From contig NZ_JACIDN010000005.1 of the NCBI RefSeq assembly GCF_014196345.1, positions 62,001 through 126,000 of the forward strand: 64,000 bases of DNA. Reading direction: 5' to 3'. Positions 1 to 9,187 of this stretch are shown piece by piece. The notes under the pieces were generated by a model that saw nothing but the letters and a program-made list of their open reading frames with translations, ran no database searches and had not been told where the DNA came from. The DNA is from Methylobacterium brachythecii (GTDB taxonomy: Bacteria; Pseudomonadota; Alphaproteobacteria; Rhizobiales; Beijerinckiaceae). Position 1 is the stretch's first letter, and every line of letters begins with the position of its first letter. A program made the translations under genes and the position numbers.

Positions 1-239
1 CTTGACGAATCATCATTCCTCAAGATTTATGCCGGCTAATCAACGGTCTATCTGGTGAAATTCCAGAGGATCTCGCCAAATTTTGAAGCTTGTCACTTCA
101 CAGTCCGAGCATTAACGAAAATTTGATCGCGCAGATTATCGGGGTTCAATTACTGCTGCTTTGGCGAATGGCAGAGACGAACTTCGATCAATAACGAATT
201 CGTGCCCAGCACGGCGTGCGCTTGACGCTCGGCAGCACG
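1..239. other. Left-edge stretch without a recognisable gene
   Basis: No reading frame here has convincing codon bias or family resemblance. The first 200 bases are clearly more AT-rich than the rest of the window, which fits an intergenic or promoter region belonging to a gene outside the window. The stretch ends at the terminator of the DUF1521 gene. Confidence 0.5.
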
Positions 240-270
240 AAAAAAGGGGCGGATCGATCGATCCACCCCT
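240..270 (-). terminator. Rho-independent terminator of the DUF1521 gene
   Basis: A nearly perfect hairpin with arms AGGGGCGGATC and GATCCACCCCT has one internal mismatch. On the minus strand it is followed by a run of T (the A-run at 240-245 on the plus strand). It lies 30 bases past the stop codon of the minus-strand gene ending at 300. Confidence 0.8.
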
Positions 271-299
271 CGCGTCGTGATCGCGACTATGCCGGCCGA

Positions 300-1415
300 T
301 CAGGCTTCGGCGGCGTCGATCACCGATTGGTCGACGGCCTGTCCGGCCGCGGTCTGCCAGGCGCCGCCATTCTCGAAGATTGTGGTCGAGCCATCGTTGG
401 TGAGACCGTCGATGGTCTCGCCTTCCATCGACTGGGTCACGGCGAGGTTGTCCTTGCCGTCATGCGAGTCGCCGAGGCCCGAGACCTGGATGGCGTTTTC
501 GCCGTTGGTGATGGTGAGCTTCGACGAGAAGGTCGTGCCGTTATCGCCGCCCGGCACGGTGCCGACGGTGATCTTGGTGCCGTCGTCGAGCTTGAAGGTC
601 ATGTCCTTCTTGAAGTCGAAGTCGTTCTTGCCATCGCCGTCCTTGTCGACGTGGGGGTCGCCGGAGACCTTGGTGGTCTTGCCGGTCTCGTTGTTCTTCA
701 CCGTCCAGGAGGCGTCCTTCTCGTCGGCGGTGATCGTGTACTTGTCGCCGAGCCGGATGGTCGCCTGTCCGTCCTTGACCTCGTGCGTCCAGACGCCGTC
801 ATTGGCGCTCGAAGATGGGTCCGTCGCGGACGAGCCGTCGGCGCCCTGGGTCGAGCCGGTCTGGTCGGAAGTCGACGGGGCCGAGAAAGCGCGCGGGGCG
901 GTGCCGCCGTCGGCCGCGGGGGAGGAAGCCGGAGAGGACTGCTGGCTCGGGGCCTCGGCCTTGAGCTTCGACATCAGACCGGCAATGCCGTCGAGGAGCA
1001 TGTTCTTGGCTTTGTTGGGCAGCGCGGAATCGGCCACCTTGTCGGCGATTTCCTGAAAGCCGCTCATGAGATCCTGCGGGCTGGATGCCTCGCCAGCGTC
1101 ATCGGCAGCGCTCGTCTGGGAGGCGGCATCGCTGGGGGCCGCGTCCGAGGCGGCATCGGAACGGCCACCGCGATCGGCACCCTGCGAGGCGGCGGCGAAG
1201 CCCTCGGCGAAGCCGTCGATCAGCGCGCGCTTCTCGCTCGGCTTGTGGGCATCCTTGACGTCGGCGAGGAACGCTTGGCCGCCGGAACGGGGCGCGTCGT
1301 TCTGGCCGAGCAGGGCGTTGAGGAAGGTCTTCGCGGCAGCGGCGCCATCACCGGACAGGCCGGCGCCGGCGAGCGCTCCGCTGCCACCCGCGAGGTTCGA
1401 GATTCCGAGGCTCAT
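300..1415 (-). CDS. DUF1521 (MIIA) domain protein, NopE-like self-cleaving protein
   Basis: A 371-residue protein. Residues 1-200 are Ala/Ser/Gly/Asp-rich and low in complexity, without a signal peptide. Residues about 205-371 form a DUF1521 domain. It contains G252-D253-P254-H255-V256-D257 followed by an Asp/Gly-rich DKDGDGKNDFDF segment that looks like a calcium loop. In rhizobial NopE1/NopE2, type III effectors of Bradyrhizobium, this domain is known as the metal-ion-inducible autocleavage domain and cuts itself between D and P of GDPHVD. Cleavage here is inferred from the intact motif. The start is the ATG with GGAGA six bases upstream; the open frame extends further upstream without a better start. 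The gene is divergent from the large SH3/LysM gene and ends in a strong terminator. No type III secretion genes are visible nearby. Confidence 0.85.
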   Translation of the reverse strand: MSLGISNLAGGSGALAGAGLSGDGAAAAKTFLNALLGQNDAPRSGGQAFLADVKDAHKPSEKRALIDGFAEGFAAASQGADRGGRSDAASDAAPSDAASQTSAADDAGEASSPQDLMSGFQEIADKVADSALPNKAKNMLLDGIAGLMSKLKAEAPSQQSSPASSPAADGGTAPRAFSAPSTSDQTGSTQGADGSSATDPSSSANDGVWTHEVKDGQATIRLGDKYTITADEKDASWTVKNNETGKTTKVSGDPHVDKDGDGKNDFDFKKDMTFKLDDGTKITVGTVPGGDNGTTFSSKLTITNGENAIQVSGLGDSHDGKDNLAVTQSMEGETIDGLTNDGSTTIFENGGAWQTAAGQAVDQSVIDAAEA

Positions 1416-1689
1416 GGTCAGTCTCCGACAGGTCGTTGGGTCGCCGGCCGGGATCGCTGTCCGGGATCGGCGTGCGAGAAGCCAGCAGTCGCCGCACCGC
1501 GTTGGGTGCCGGTCGTCCTGAAGGCTTGCAGCATCGGTAGAAAGGCGAGCTTTCGGCAACCTGACGGCCCGCGAGATCTTCCGCCGGGTCCGTTCGACTT
1601 CGGAAATATCGGGATGTGATCAGGCTCTCGTCAGGTTCGCAGTGCAGATGCGTCGGGCCGATCAGCGTCCTGCCCGAGGGAATCCGACG

Positions 1690-4600
1690 ATGTCCGATGC
1701 CGCCTCCGCCCCGACCGCTTCCAACGATCGCCGGCCCGCGGCTCCGCCGTCTCCCCCCGCTCCGGCGCAGCCGTCAGCCAAGGCGAGCGAGACCCCATCC
1801 GCGCCGAGTTTCGCAGACAGCGTGAAGGCCACCGGCGCGACGCCGCCGGCCAAGCCCGCACCCACACCGGCCGCCAGCGGCGCTGGGCCGACGCCACCGG
1901 CTGCCCCTTCGGCCGCTTCGGGACCGGCAGGCTTTCCGACCGCCCCCGCTTCGCCGAAACCGCCGGGCATTCTGCAGATTCCCGGGCTGCCCGGAATGCC
2001 GGGCCTGCCCTCGATGCCGGGGCCGAACGACATCGCCAATCTCGGCAAGACCATCGAAGGCGCGGTGAAGGACCCGTCCAGCCTGCTCGATCCGCTCAAG
2101 GATTCGTTCGGCACCGCGGGCGCGGTCGTCGCCGATCCCGGTGCCGAGATCGGCAAGCTCAACAGCGACGGCGATCAGGTCGTGATGTCGGGTACCCTCG
2201 AAGGCAAGCTCGTGGTGCCGATCGAGGGCGTACCCGTGGGGGCGAAGGCCCAGTACGGCTACAACATCACGGTCCAGCAGGTCGGCGGGGCCGCCCCCGC
2301 CGATCCCGCCCAGCCCGGGCCGAACCCGGCGCCAGCCAAACCCGCGCAATACGACGTCACTTTCGACAAGAACCTGCTCGGCGGTGCGCTCGTCGAGGGC
2401 GAAGTCGAGAGCAAAACCCTCGGCGGCAAGACCGTCGGAGCCAGCGCCGGCGTCGAGCTCAACCTGCGCACGGTCGATTCCGTCACGATGCGATTCGACA
2501 GCAAAGAGGACGCGACCCGGGCGACGCAGGCGCTCGAGCGCCTGGCGGTGTCCGAATCGGTGCGCGATGCCGCCTCGACCGCGACGGGCGGACTGAGCGG
2601 TGGCTTTCCCGGCAGCAACCCGCTCGCGGGCGACGGATCGGCGAGCGGACCGAGCCTGCCCGGAGGGGTCGGCCTGCCCGGCATCGGGGTGCCCGGGCTG
2701 AACCCGCTGGGACCGGTCATGTCGAAACTTGGCGAGGTCGCCGCCGACCGGCTCGGCCCCTCCGCCGCGGACACGCAGTTCCTGCGCGGCCACACCACGA
2801 GCTTCACGCAGCGGCTCGGCGGCCAGGCGCGGCTCAAAATCGGCGGCAAGTTCGACCGGCTCGGCCTCGAGAGCCGCCTCGACGGCAACCGGGACATCAG
2901 CCGGACGATCGAGATGCCCCGCGACGGCCAGCCGGGCAAGCTGACCTACACCCTGTCGGGCGACCTGCAGGCGAGCACCAAGGAGAAGCTCAAGGCCGGC
3001 GCCGTCGACCTCGGTGACGACAAGAGCCCGGTCAAGCTCGACTACACGCCACAGAACGTCATGGATCACGGCGCGGCGCGCGGCGAGGTCTCGCTGAGCT
3101 GGGACGTCGCGCCCGGTGCGGCCTTCAGCACGGTCAGCGGCCGCCCCGTTCCCGAGACCGGCCTCGTCGACGAAGGGCGTCTCGACAGGCCGGACGCGCT
3201 CTCGGTGAAGACGGAGCTGCGCTACCAGACGCAGGGGCTCGCCGACCCGAGCCGGACCGACCAGAAGCGATACACGGTCGAGGCGAGCGTGCGCAATCCG
3301 CGCGACAATGCCGGTCCCGCTGTAGGCCGCCTGCTCGACGGTGATCTCGAAGGCGCCTTCCGCGGGATGGGCGACGACTTCAAGGTGTCGACGACCACCG
3401 ACACCATCAAGCGCGACGGCGTGAGCCAGCAGCACGAGCTCGGGCTGGCCGTCGGCAAGAAGCCTGAGGCAATCCAGGCCAAGGTCTCGGTGCTCGGCGA
3501 GGTCGGGCGCGACGACGTGATCGCGCGCAGCACCCGCGAAGCGACGGGCACACAGATCGCCGACCGCCTCGCCGGCCCCGGCCCGGCCGCTCCCGTCCCG
3601 AACGATCCTCCCGTCACGGGAAGCCTGCCCCCCGAGCAGCTCGCGGTCGTACCGCCCGACGGGGTCAACGTGCGCACCGGCCCCTCGACGACGGCGGCGG
3701 AGGCCGGGGTCCTGCGGCACGGTACCTTCGTGACCGCGACCGGACAGCGCCGCACCGACGCGAACGGCCAGGAATGGGTCCAGGTCCGCGGTCCCGATCC
3801 GGCCGAGCGGCCGGTCGAAGGATGGGTCGACGGCGCCTACCTGCAAGCTCACCCGGATGGTGCGATGGGGCCGAATGGCCGCATCGACCCTGCGTTGGAA
3901 AAGCAGCGCTACGCCTCGCGCGACCTCCGGCCCGGCGACTCGCTTTGGGACGTGGCGCAGCGCGAGGGCGTCGACTTCAGGGACACGGTCGAACTGAACA
4001 AGGACCATCTGATCGAGCCGGGCCGCGTCTTCGCCGGGGATCGCGTCTACCTGCCTGGCACGGGCCGGCCGGTCGAAGTGGCTCCGGCGCAGCCGCAGCA
4101 GCCGCCCGCAGCACCTCCGGTCGCGCCGGCTCCACAGGCACCGTCGGTAACATCGGCGCCATCGGGCCCCACCTCGCAGCCATCGATCCCAGCGGGGCCG
4201 GGCACCACGATCGTCCCCGGCACGCCGGGCGCGCCCGCCATCCCCAACGCTGCGCCCCAGCCGTCGCGGCCGGACCTCGGCCAAGTCCTGCGCGACTACC
4301 AGGTCGGCGACGACGCGATGACCTCCTGGAAGCCCGAGTTCCTCGGGATCGGCGTGCCGGGAATCGACGCGCGCGAGGTGACGAAGACCGAGGCGGCGAT
4401 GCTCGATCACCTATCGGTGCCGCAGCTCCTCGACATGAAGGACATCCAGGAGGCCGCCTTCTCGAAGGCCGACGAGCGCTTCCCGCCGCCCACCGAGCAT
4501 CGGGCCGCCTTCCCCGCGGGCGCCCAGGGCGACCAGATGTTCCGGCAATGGGCCGGCAATGACGGCCACAACGACGCCTTCCGGCACGCCTACTGGAATG

Positions 4601-4944
4601 CCCGCATGACCAAGCAGTTCGGAGAGAATTTCGCGAGCGCCTTCACCACCGCTCACGAAGGCGCACCGGGCAATCCGGCCGACCGAGAAGCAATGGACCT
4701 CTACAACAATGGCGTCGGCCGCCGGATCGCCCGCGAGCATCCCGACGCCTCCGACGACGAACTCGCCGATCTCGTGCAGCAGGCGATCGGCCGCGGCGAC
4801 ATGGTCGTGATCGACCGCAGCGGGAACCTGGCCTGGAGCGATCAGGCCCGCTACGGCGAACACGGGACGGCCGATGACGCGCCGGCCGTCGGCGGTCACA
4901 TCCCGCGGCCCGATCCGGCGGCGGCGGATAGCCGGCCGTCTTGA
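1690..4944 (+). CDS. Large multidomain SH3-LysM protein with toxin-like C-terminal domain
   Basis: A 1,084-residue protein. Residues 1-125 are Pro/Ala-rich. Residues about 165-640 are beta-rich and match no family I recognise; they seem to hold two related segments (about 165-305 and 385-620). An SH3-like domain follows at about 650-722 (motif VNVRTGPS), then one LysM at about 741-789 (LRPGDSLWDVAQREG), then a Pro-rich linker at about 795-865. The C-terminal domain, about 925-1065, contains HNDAFRHAYWNA (960-971), H989-E990 and MDLYNN (1002-1007). That pattern matches DUF6973-type domains found at the C-termini of secreted polymorphic-toxin-like proteins. The layout suggests a cell-wall-associated or exported protein with a C-terminal effector module. 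No signal peptide is visible. The chosen ATG follows GAGGGA. Toxin activity is inference. Confidence 0.75.
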   Translation: MSDAASAPTASNDRRPAAPPSPPAPAQPSAKASETPSAPSFADSVKATGATPPAKPAPTPAASGAGPTPPAAPSAASGPAGFPTAPASPKPPGILQIPGLPGMPGLPSMPGPNDIANLGKTIEGAVKDPSSLLDPLKDSFGTAGAVVADPGAEIGKLNSDGDQVVMSGTLEGKLVVPIEGVPVGAKAQYGYNITVQQVGGAAPADPAQPGPNPAPAKPAQYDVTFDKNLLGGALVEGEVESKTLGGKTVGASAGVELNLRTVDSVTMRFDSKEDATRATQALERLAVSESVRDAASTATGGLSGGFPGSNPLAGDGSASGPSLPGGVGLPGIGVPGLNPLGPVMSKLGEVAADRLGPSAADTQFLRGHTTSFTQRLGGQARLKIGGKFDRLGLESRLDGNRDISRTIEMPRDGQPGKLTYTLSGDLQASTKEKLKAGAVDLGDDKSPVKLDYTPQNVMDHGAARGEVSLSWDVAPGAAFSTVSGRPVPETGLVDEGRLDRPDALSVKTELRYQTQGLADPSRTDQKRYTVEASVRNPRDNAGPAVGRLLDGDLEGAFRGMGDDFKVSTTTDTIKRDGVSQQHELGLAVGKKPEAIQAKVSVLGEVGRDDVIARSTREATGTQIADRLAGPGPAAPVPNDPPVTGSLPPEQLAVVPPDGVNVRTGPSTTAAEAGVLRHGTFVTATGQRRTDANGQEWVQVRGPDPAERPVEGWVDGAYLQAHPDGAMGPNGRIDPALEKQRYASRDLRPGDSLWDVAQREGVDFRDTVELNKDHLIEPGRVFAGDRVYLPGTGRPVEVAPAQPQQPPAAPPVAPAPQAPSVTSAPSGPTSQPSIPAGPGTTIVPGTPGAPAIPNAAPQPSRPDLGQVLRDYQVGDDAMTSWKPEFLGIGVPGIDAREVTKTEAAMLDHLSVPQLLDMKDIQEAAFSKADERFPPPTEHRAAFPAGAQGDQMFRQWAGNDGHNDAFRHAYWNARMTKQFGENFASAFTTAHEGAPGNPADREAMDLYNNGVGRRIAREHPDASDDELADLVQQAIGRGDMVVIDRSGNLAWSDQARYGEHGTADDAPAVGGHIPRPDPAAADSRPS

Positions 4945-4955
4945 GGGTGTCGTCG

Positions 4956-5324
4956 ATGGCGAGGATCAGGATGAGCAGAGTTGGAAAGGCCACCGTCGCG
5001 GGCCTGTTCGCCCTGGGCTGGTTCGGAGCTTTGGCCGTGGCATCGCATGCGGGCGGATTCGACGGGCGGGCCTGGAAGGCCGCCTACGGCTCGACCGAGC
5101 GCAAGAATCCGCGCGCAGCCATGGTCGAGGAGGTCAAGGCAGCGCTCGAAACGGGCATGACCCGTGAGGCGATCATCGACAGGCTCGGACCGCCGGAGAT
5201 CGAGAAGGACGGTGTGCTGACCTACGCCCTGGGAGTCGGCGGCTTCGGGGTGGACTATTCCTACCTCGTTCTGCGTCTCGACGGCGGCGGACGCCTCTCC
5301 AGCGTCTCGGTTTCGCGGGGTTAG
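4956..5324 (+). CDS. Small exported protein, possible partner of the upstream toxin-like protein
   Basis: A 122-residue protein with an N-terminal signal or anchor (MARIRMSRVGKATVAGLFAL, then hydrophobic to ASHAGG). The soluble part carries a segment MTREAIIDRLGPPEIEKDG followed by beta strands, which resembles the small BamE/SmpA-like fold. A TTG start at 4941 overlaps the stop codon of the upstream gene. ATG starts at 4956 and 4971 each have a GAGG-type ribosome site; I chose 4956. Tight coupling to the toxin-like gene makes an immunity or chaperone role possible, but the fold also suits an outer-membrane assembly or lipid-associated protein. The function is not established. Confidence 0.7.
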   Translation: MARIRMSRVGKATVAGLFALGWFGALAVASHAGGFDGRAWKAAYGSTERKNPRAAMVEEVKAALETGMTREAIIDRLGPPEIEKDGVLTYALGVGGFGVDYSYLVLRLDGGGRLSSVSVSRG

Positions 5325-5436
5325 CCACGGCTCCGTCGGCGAACCGGGATCGCGCGGCAGCGATCTCGGGCCGACACCGGACTACTGGCGACCGGGGCTG
5401 TCGCGCGAGGCCACTCGATGGCGAGCGTGCGGGCCT

Positions 5437-6678
5437 TCAGACGGAGGCGGGCGCAAGAAGCAGCCTCGCGGCCGTCGCTGCCCCGTCGACGCGGATCGTG
5501 CCGGCCAGGGCAGCCGCGCGGGCTCGCGTTTCGGGTGCCAGCGCCTTTGCGAGCGAATCCGACAGCCCATCGAAGCTCGGGACCGACGCCCCATCGCTTG
5601 CGCCGATGCCGAGCTGCGCGACCCGGCTGCCCCAATACGGCTGATCCGCCACCTGGGGCACGATCACCTGGGGGACGCCGGCCCGCGCGGCCGCCGTCGT
5701 CGTTCCGGCACCACCATGGTGCAGAACGGCCGCGACTCGGCGGAACAGCGCCTGTTGGTTGATGTCGCCGACCGCGAGGCCGTCGGCGCGATCGGCGATC
5801 AGGTCCAGTTCGGCCCAGCCATGGGCGAGAACCACGCGCCGGCCCCGGGCGCGGCACGCCTCGACGGCCAAGCGAGAGGCCTCCTTCAAGGCCTGCATCG
5901 GCATGCTGCCGAAGCCGACATAGACCGGAGGCGTGCCGGCCTCGAGGAACGCGATCAGCTCGGCGGGCAGGGGACGCTCGTCCGACAGGATCCAAGCGCC
6001 AGTCTGCACGACGTCGCGAAGGTCCGTCGGCTGCCACGGCGCGAGGATCGGGTCCGCCGCCAGCCAGGGGCGACGGGTGATGATCGGGTCGCGGAGGTTC
6101 TCCAGCGGGGCTAGGCCGATCCGCCCGCGGAGCGTGTTGATGCCCTCTCCGAACAGCGCGGCCTGGGTCTGGAGGTCGTGCTGCCACAGCACCCGGTTGT
6201 CGCTCACCCCGGGCGGGTGGGGACGGGTCGGATACTCGTAAGGCCGGTGGTGCTCGGACGGCAGGAATCGCGGACAAAATGCAGCGCATGCAAAGCGGAG
6301 ACCCCGCTGCTCGGCCACGGCCTGCGCAGCGGCGACGGACGGGAACAGGCCTGTCGCCAGAATCGCGTCGCAGCCCTCGGCCGCCGCGGCCATCACGTCG
6401 AACTGCGTGGAGACGATTCGCTTGGCGGTCTCGATGATCTCCGCGGCGCGCCGAGCCGGATCGGTCGCCGGCTGCTTCTTCAGCTTCGTCACCCAATCGC
6501 GCAGCGGCGCGAAGCCCGGAACCGGCGCGACACCTGCCCGCGCCAGCACATCAACGAATTCGTCATCCGGCGGCGCGCAGACGCGCAAGTCCGCGCCGAG
6601 TTCCTGCAATGCGGCTGCGAGACCCGCAATCGGCTCGACATCCCCGCGGGATCCATAGGTCGACAATAACACGCGCAT
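5437..6678 (-). CDS. GT1-family glycosyltransferase (UDP-glycosyltransferase/GtfB type)
   Basis: A 413-residue GT-B glycosyltransferase of the type that decorates natural products, sterols or lipids. The N-terminus MRVLLSTYGSRGDVEPIAGL is the classic first beta-alpha unit of the family. The C-terminal half has the nucleotide-sugar signature LHHGGAGTTTAAARAG followed by PQVADQPYWGSRVAQLG, as in vancomycin-type and sterol glycosyltransferases. Length is normal. It stands alone: the upstream neighbour on the same strand is the molybdopterin oxidoreductase, about 250 bases away across a palindromic repeat. The acceptor substrate cannot be read from sequence. Confidence 0.88.
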   Translation of the reverse strand: MRVLLSTYGSRGDVEPIAGLAAALQELGADLRVCAPPDDEFVDVLARAGVAPVPGFAPLRDWVTKLKKQPATDPARRAAEIIETAKRIVSTQFDVMAAAAEGCDAILATGLFPSVAAAQAVAEQRGLRFACAAFCPRFLPSEHHRPYEYPTRPHPPGVSDNRVLWQHDLQTQAALFGEGINTLRGRIGLAPLENLRDPIITRRPWLAADPILAPWQPTDLRDVVQTGAWILSDERPLPAELIAFLEAGTPPVYVGFGSMPMQALKEASRLAVEACRARGRRVVLAHGWAELDLIADRADGLAVGDINQQALFRRVAAVLHHGGAGTTTAAARAGVPQVIVPQVADQPYWGSRVAQLGIGASDGASVPSFDGLSDSLAKALAPETRARAAALAGTIRVDGAATAARLLLAPASV

Positions 6679-6823
6679 TCGGCGCCCCCCGTTATGAATG
6701 GGGAGCCTTCATGCGGCAGGTCCGGGGGCTCGCCGCAAGCCCCCGGTGCGCCATATGTACTGACTAGGCAGGATGCGGTCAGCCGCTCCGTCAGCAGCAG
6801 GACGGCTAAGCCAATCCATCCCC

Positions 6824-6915
6824 CGTCATTGCAAGCACAGCGAAGCAATCCAGGGGCACACCCACACCGTCAGTGCGGTGGCCCTGGATTGCTTCGGCTT
6901 CGCCTCGCAATGACG
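6824..6915. repeat. 92-bp imperfect palindromic repeat, family 1, copy A
   Basis: Arms beginning CGTCATTGC and ending GCAATGACG enclose the shared blocks GAAGCAATCCAGG and CCCTGGATTGCTTCG. The second copy, of the same 92-bp length, is at 22005-22096. The arms pair over about 35 bases around a variable loop. It lies between the glycosyltransferase and the molybdopterin oxidoreductase. Confidence 0.85.
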
Positions 6916-6928
6916 GCGAGCAGGGTTG

Positions 6929-9067
6929 CTACGCTGGGCTGGCCAGCCCTACCTCGACGAGGTTGTCGCTAAAGGTCGGTGAGTGGCCCATGCCTCCGTA
7001 CTTCGACGAGCTGACCACATTCACCGCGCCGTCGCGGTTGAGCGAGTGCCAGTAGCCGAGCGAGGCAACGACTACGCCCGGCGGCACGTCATCCGTCACC
7101 TGTGCCTGCCCATGGAAGGTGCCTCGCTCGTTGAAGACCCGTACCAGGGCGCCCTCGGTGATCTGCCGCCCTGACGCGTCGGACGGGTTGATCAGGATCG
7201 ACTGCTCGCCCTGTCGGGCGATCTTGTGCGCCTCGTTCGCGTATTGCGAATTGAGGAAGCCGTGGCTCTTCGGCGAGACGATGTTGAGCGGGAAGCACGC
7301 GGCGAGCGCCCCGTTCGTCTCCGGCCGCTCGTTCGCCGGCACGTAGCCGGGCAGGGGGTCGAGGGGCTCTCCGCCCTGCTCGGCCTCGTACATCTGCCGG
7401 AAGGGCGGGGCGACGAAGTTGCCGTTGTCGAGGGCGCCTTGCGAGAAGAACTCGCACTTGCCCGAGGCCGTCGGGAAGTTGCCCTCGGCATGGGGGGTCC
7501 GCGTCTCCGGATCGCCGATGTTCAGGCGATACCATCCCGTCCTGCGAAATTCCTCCATGCTGGCGCCGGCCATCTTCGGGCTGTCCCAGTCGAGGTACCA
7601 CTCCATGAGCTCGATCTCGCTCATGGAGAATTGCGGCTCGTCGAAGCCGAAGCGCTTGGCCAGCCGCCGGAACAGCTCGGCGTTGGAGACGGTCTCGCCC
7701 GGCGGCTCGATGGCCTTCTGGTTCAGCGTGAAGAAGAAGTGGCCCCACGAGAACATCATGTCATCGTGCTCGGCGGCCATGGTCGCCGGCAGCAGGATGT
7801 CGGCGTAGCGGGCGGTGTCGGTGACGAAATGCTCGCTCACCACCGTAAACAGGTCTTCGCGGGCCAGACCCTTCTTGATCGCCGCCGTCTCCGTGGAGTT
7901 CGAGACCGGGTTGGCGTTGTAGACCATCAGCGCATGGATGCCGGGGTCGAGCCCAGCTTCGCCGTTGAGAACGGCGCCGAGCTTCAGCACGTTCACGGCG
8001 CGGGTGCCCTGCGGAATCCAGTCCGGCCGGCAGACGCGGTCCCAATGCACCGGGAATTCCCAGAGCGGCATCTGGTAGATGCCGCCGCCCGGATCCTTCC
8101 AGGCACCGGTCAGCGCCGGCAGCGAGAAGATCGCGCGGAGAGCCTGCGCCCCGCCGGCACTGCGCTCGACGGCGACACCGGGGCGGATCGCGGCGTTGCG
8201 GGTGGTGGCGTATTCATGCGCCAGCATGCGGATATCCGCAGCCGGCACACCGCAGATTTCTTCCGCGTATTCGGGCGTGAAGAGCTCGGCGCGCTCCTTC
8301 AATTCGTCGAAGCCGATCGTGTGCTTCTCGACATAGTCGCGATCGATCAGATTGCCGTTGATGATACAGTGGATCAGCGACATCGCGAGCGCGCCGTCCG
8401 TGCCGGGCTTCGGCATGATGTGCCAGTCGGCTTCCTTGGCGGTCCGCGAGCGGTATGGGTCGATCACCACCACCTTCGCACCGTGGCGCTGAGCATCCTT
8501 CACCACGTGCCAGTGGTGGATGTTCGTCGAGATCGAGTTGCAGCCCCAGATGACGATGTATTTCGACTGGGTGAAGCTCATCGGATCAAGGCCGTTGGTC
8601 GGGCCGACGGTCAGCAGCCAGGCCGTGCACGAGCCAGAACCGCAAAAAGTCTTTTCGGCGACGCTGGCGCCGAGCTTGTTGAAGAAGGCGTCGCCGACGG
8701 TGAGACCCTGCACCACGCCCTCGTTGCCGAGGTAGTTGTAGGGCAGGATGGCCTCGCGGCCGTGCCGCGTGATCACGTCCTGGAAGCGTGTGTAGACCTC
8801 ATCCAGCGCCTCGGCCCAGGTGATGCGGGTGAACTGGCCAGAGCCCTTCGGACCGGTGCGGCGCATTGGGTAGAGGATGCGGTCCGGGTTATAGTGATGG
8901 CGCTCGAAATCCTTGACCTTCACGCAGAGCGAGCCGCGGGTCATTGGGTGATCGGGATTGCCCTTCACCGAAAGCAGCCGGCCTTCCTCGATGGTGTAGA
9001 TCATCGAGCAGGTATCGGGGCAGTCGTGCGGGCAGGCGCCGAGCTTGGTCGTCTGTGTGGCAGCCAT
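6929..9067 (-). CDS. fdh4A: Molybdopterin oxidoreductase, probable formate dehydrogenase (Fdh4A-like)
   Basis: A 712-residue member of the DMSO reductase superfamily. The N-terminal [4Fe-4S] ligands are C-x3-C-x3-C-x27-C (CPHDCPDTC, then GSLC). The molybdopterin-binding body and the C-terminal molydopterin dinucleotide-binding domain (from about residue 590) follow, with SPKSHGFLNSQYAN typical of that domain. The region that normally supplies the Mo ligand reads EKTFCGSGSCTAWL; I cannot tell which residue binds Mo. Methylobacterium extorquens has a single-subunit enzyme of this size, Fdh4A, needed for formate oxidation in methylotrophy; I assign the symbol on length, family and organism rather than alignment. 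There is no electron-acceptor subunit gene alongside. No Tat signal is seen, so it is probably cytoplasmic. Confidence 0.72.
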   Translation of the reverse strand: MAATQTTKLGACPHDCPDTCSMIYTIEEGRLLSVKGNPDHPMTRGSLCVKVKDFERHHYNPDRILYPMRRTGPKGSGQFTRITWAEALDEVYTRFQDVITRHGREAILPYNYLGNEGVVQGLTVGDAFFNKLGASVAEKTFCGSGSCTAWLLTVGPTNGLDPMSFTQSKYIVIWGCNSISTNIHHWHVVKDAQRHGAKVVVIDPYRSRTAKEADWHIMPKPGTDGALAMSLIHCIINGNLIDRDYVEKHTIGFDELKERAELFTPEYAEEICGVPAADIRMLAHEYATTRNAAIRPGVAVERSAGGAQALRAIFSLPALTGAWKDPGGGIYQMPLWEFPVHWDRVCRPDWIPQGTRAVNVLKLGAVLNGEAGLDPGIHALMVYNANPVSNSTETAAIKKGLAREDLFTVVSEHFVTDTARYADILLPATMAAEHDDMMFSWGHFFFTLNQKAIEPPGETVSNAELFRRLAKRFGFDEPQFSMSEIELMEWYLDWDSPKMAGASMEEFRRTGWYRLNIGDPETRTPHAEGNFPTASGKCEFFSQGALDNGNFVAPPFRQMYEAEQGGEPLDPLPGYVPANERPETNGALAACFPLNIVSPKSHGFLNSQYANEAHKIARQGEQSILINPSDASGRQITEGALVRVFNERGTFHGQAQVTDDVPPGVVVASLGYWHSLNRDGAVNVVSSSKYGGMGHSPTFSDNLVEVGLASPA

Positions 9068-9187
9068 CCATGTCTCTCCCAGGTTGCGCCGTTCGGGCGC
9101 TTTTATGCTGAGAGAGTTCCGCGAGGCTGCATCTAAGTCAATTATAATTCTAAGGACCGCACTAAGGCGCCGCCGCTATCGCCCGTC

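Noticed and set aside
216..1619. Long open frame on the plus strand opposite the DUF1521 gene
   Set aside because: It is a product of high GC; the minus-strand frame has the conserved domain, a ribosome site and a terminator.
1774..4410. An 878-codon open frame opposite the large SH3-LysM gene
   Set aside because: No domain is recognisable and the plus-strand frame has clear SH3 and LysM domains.
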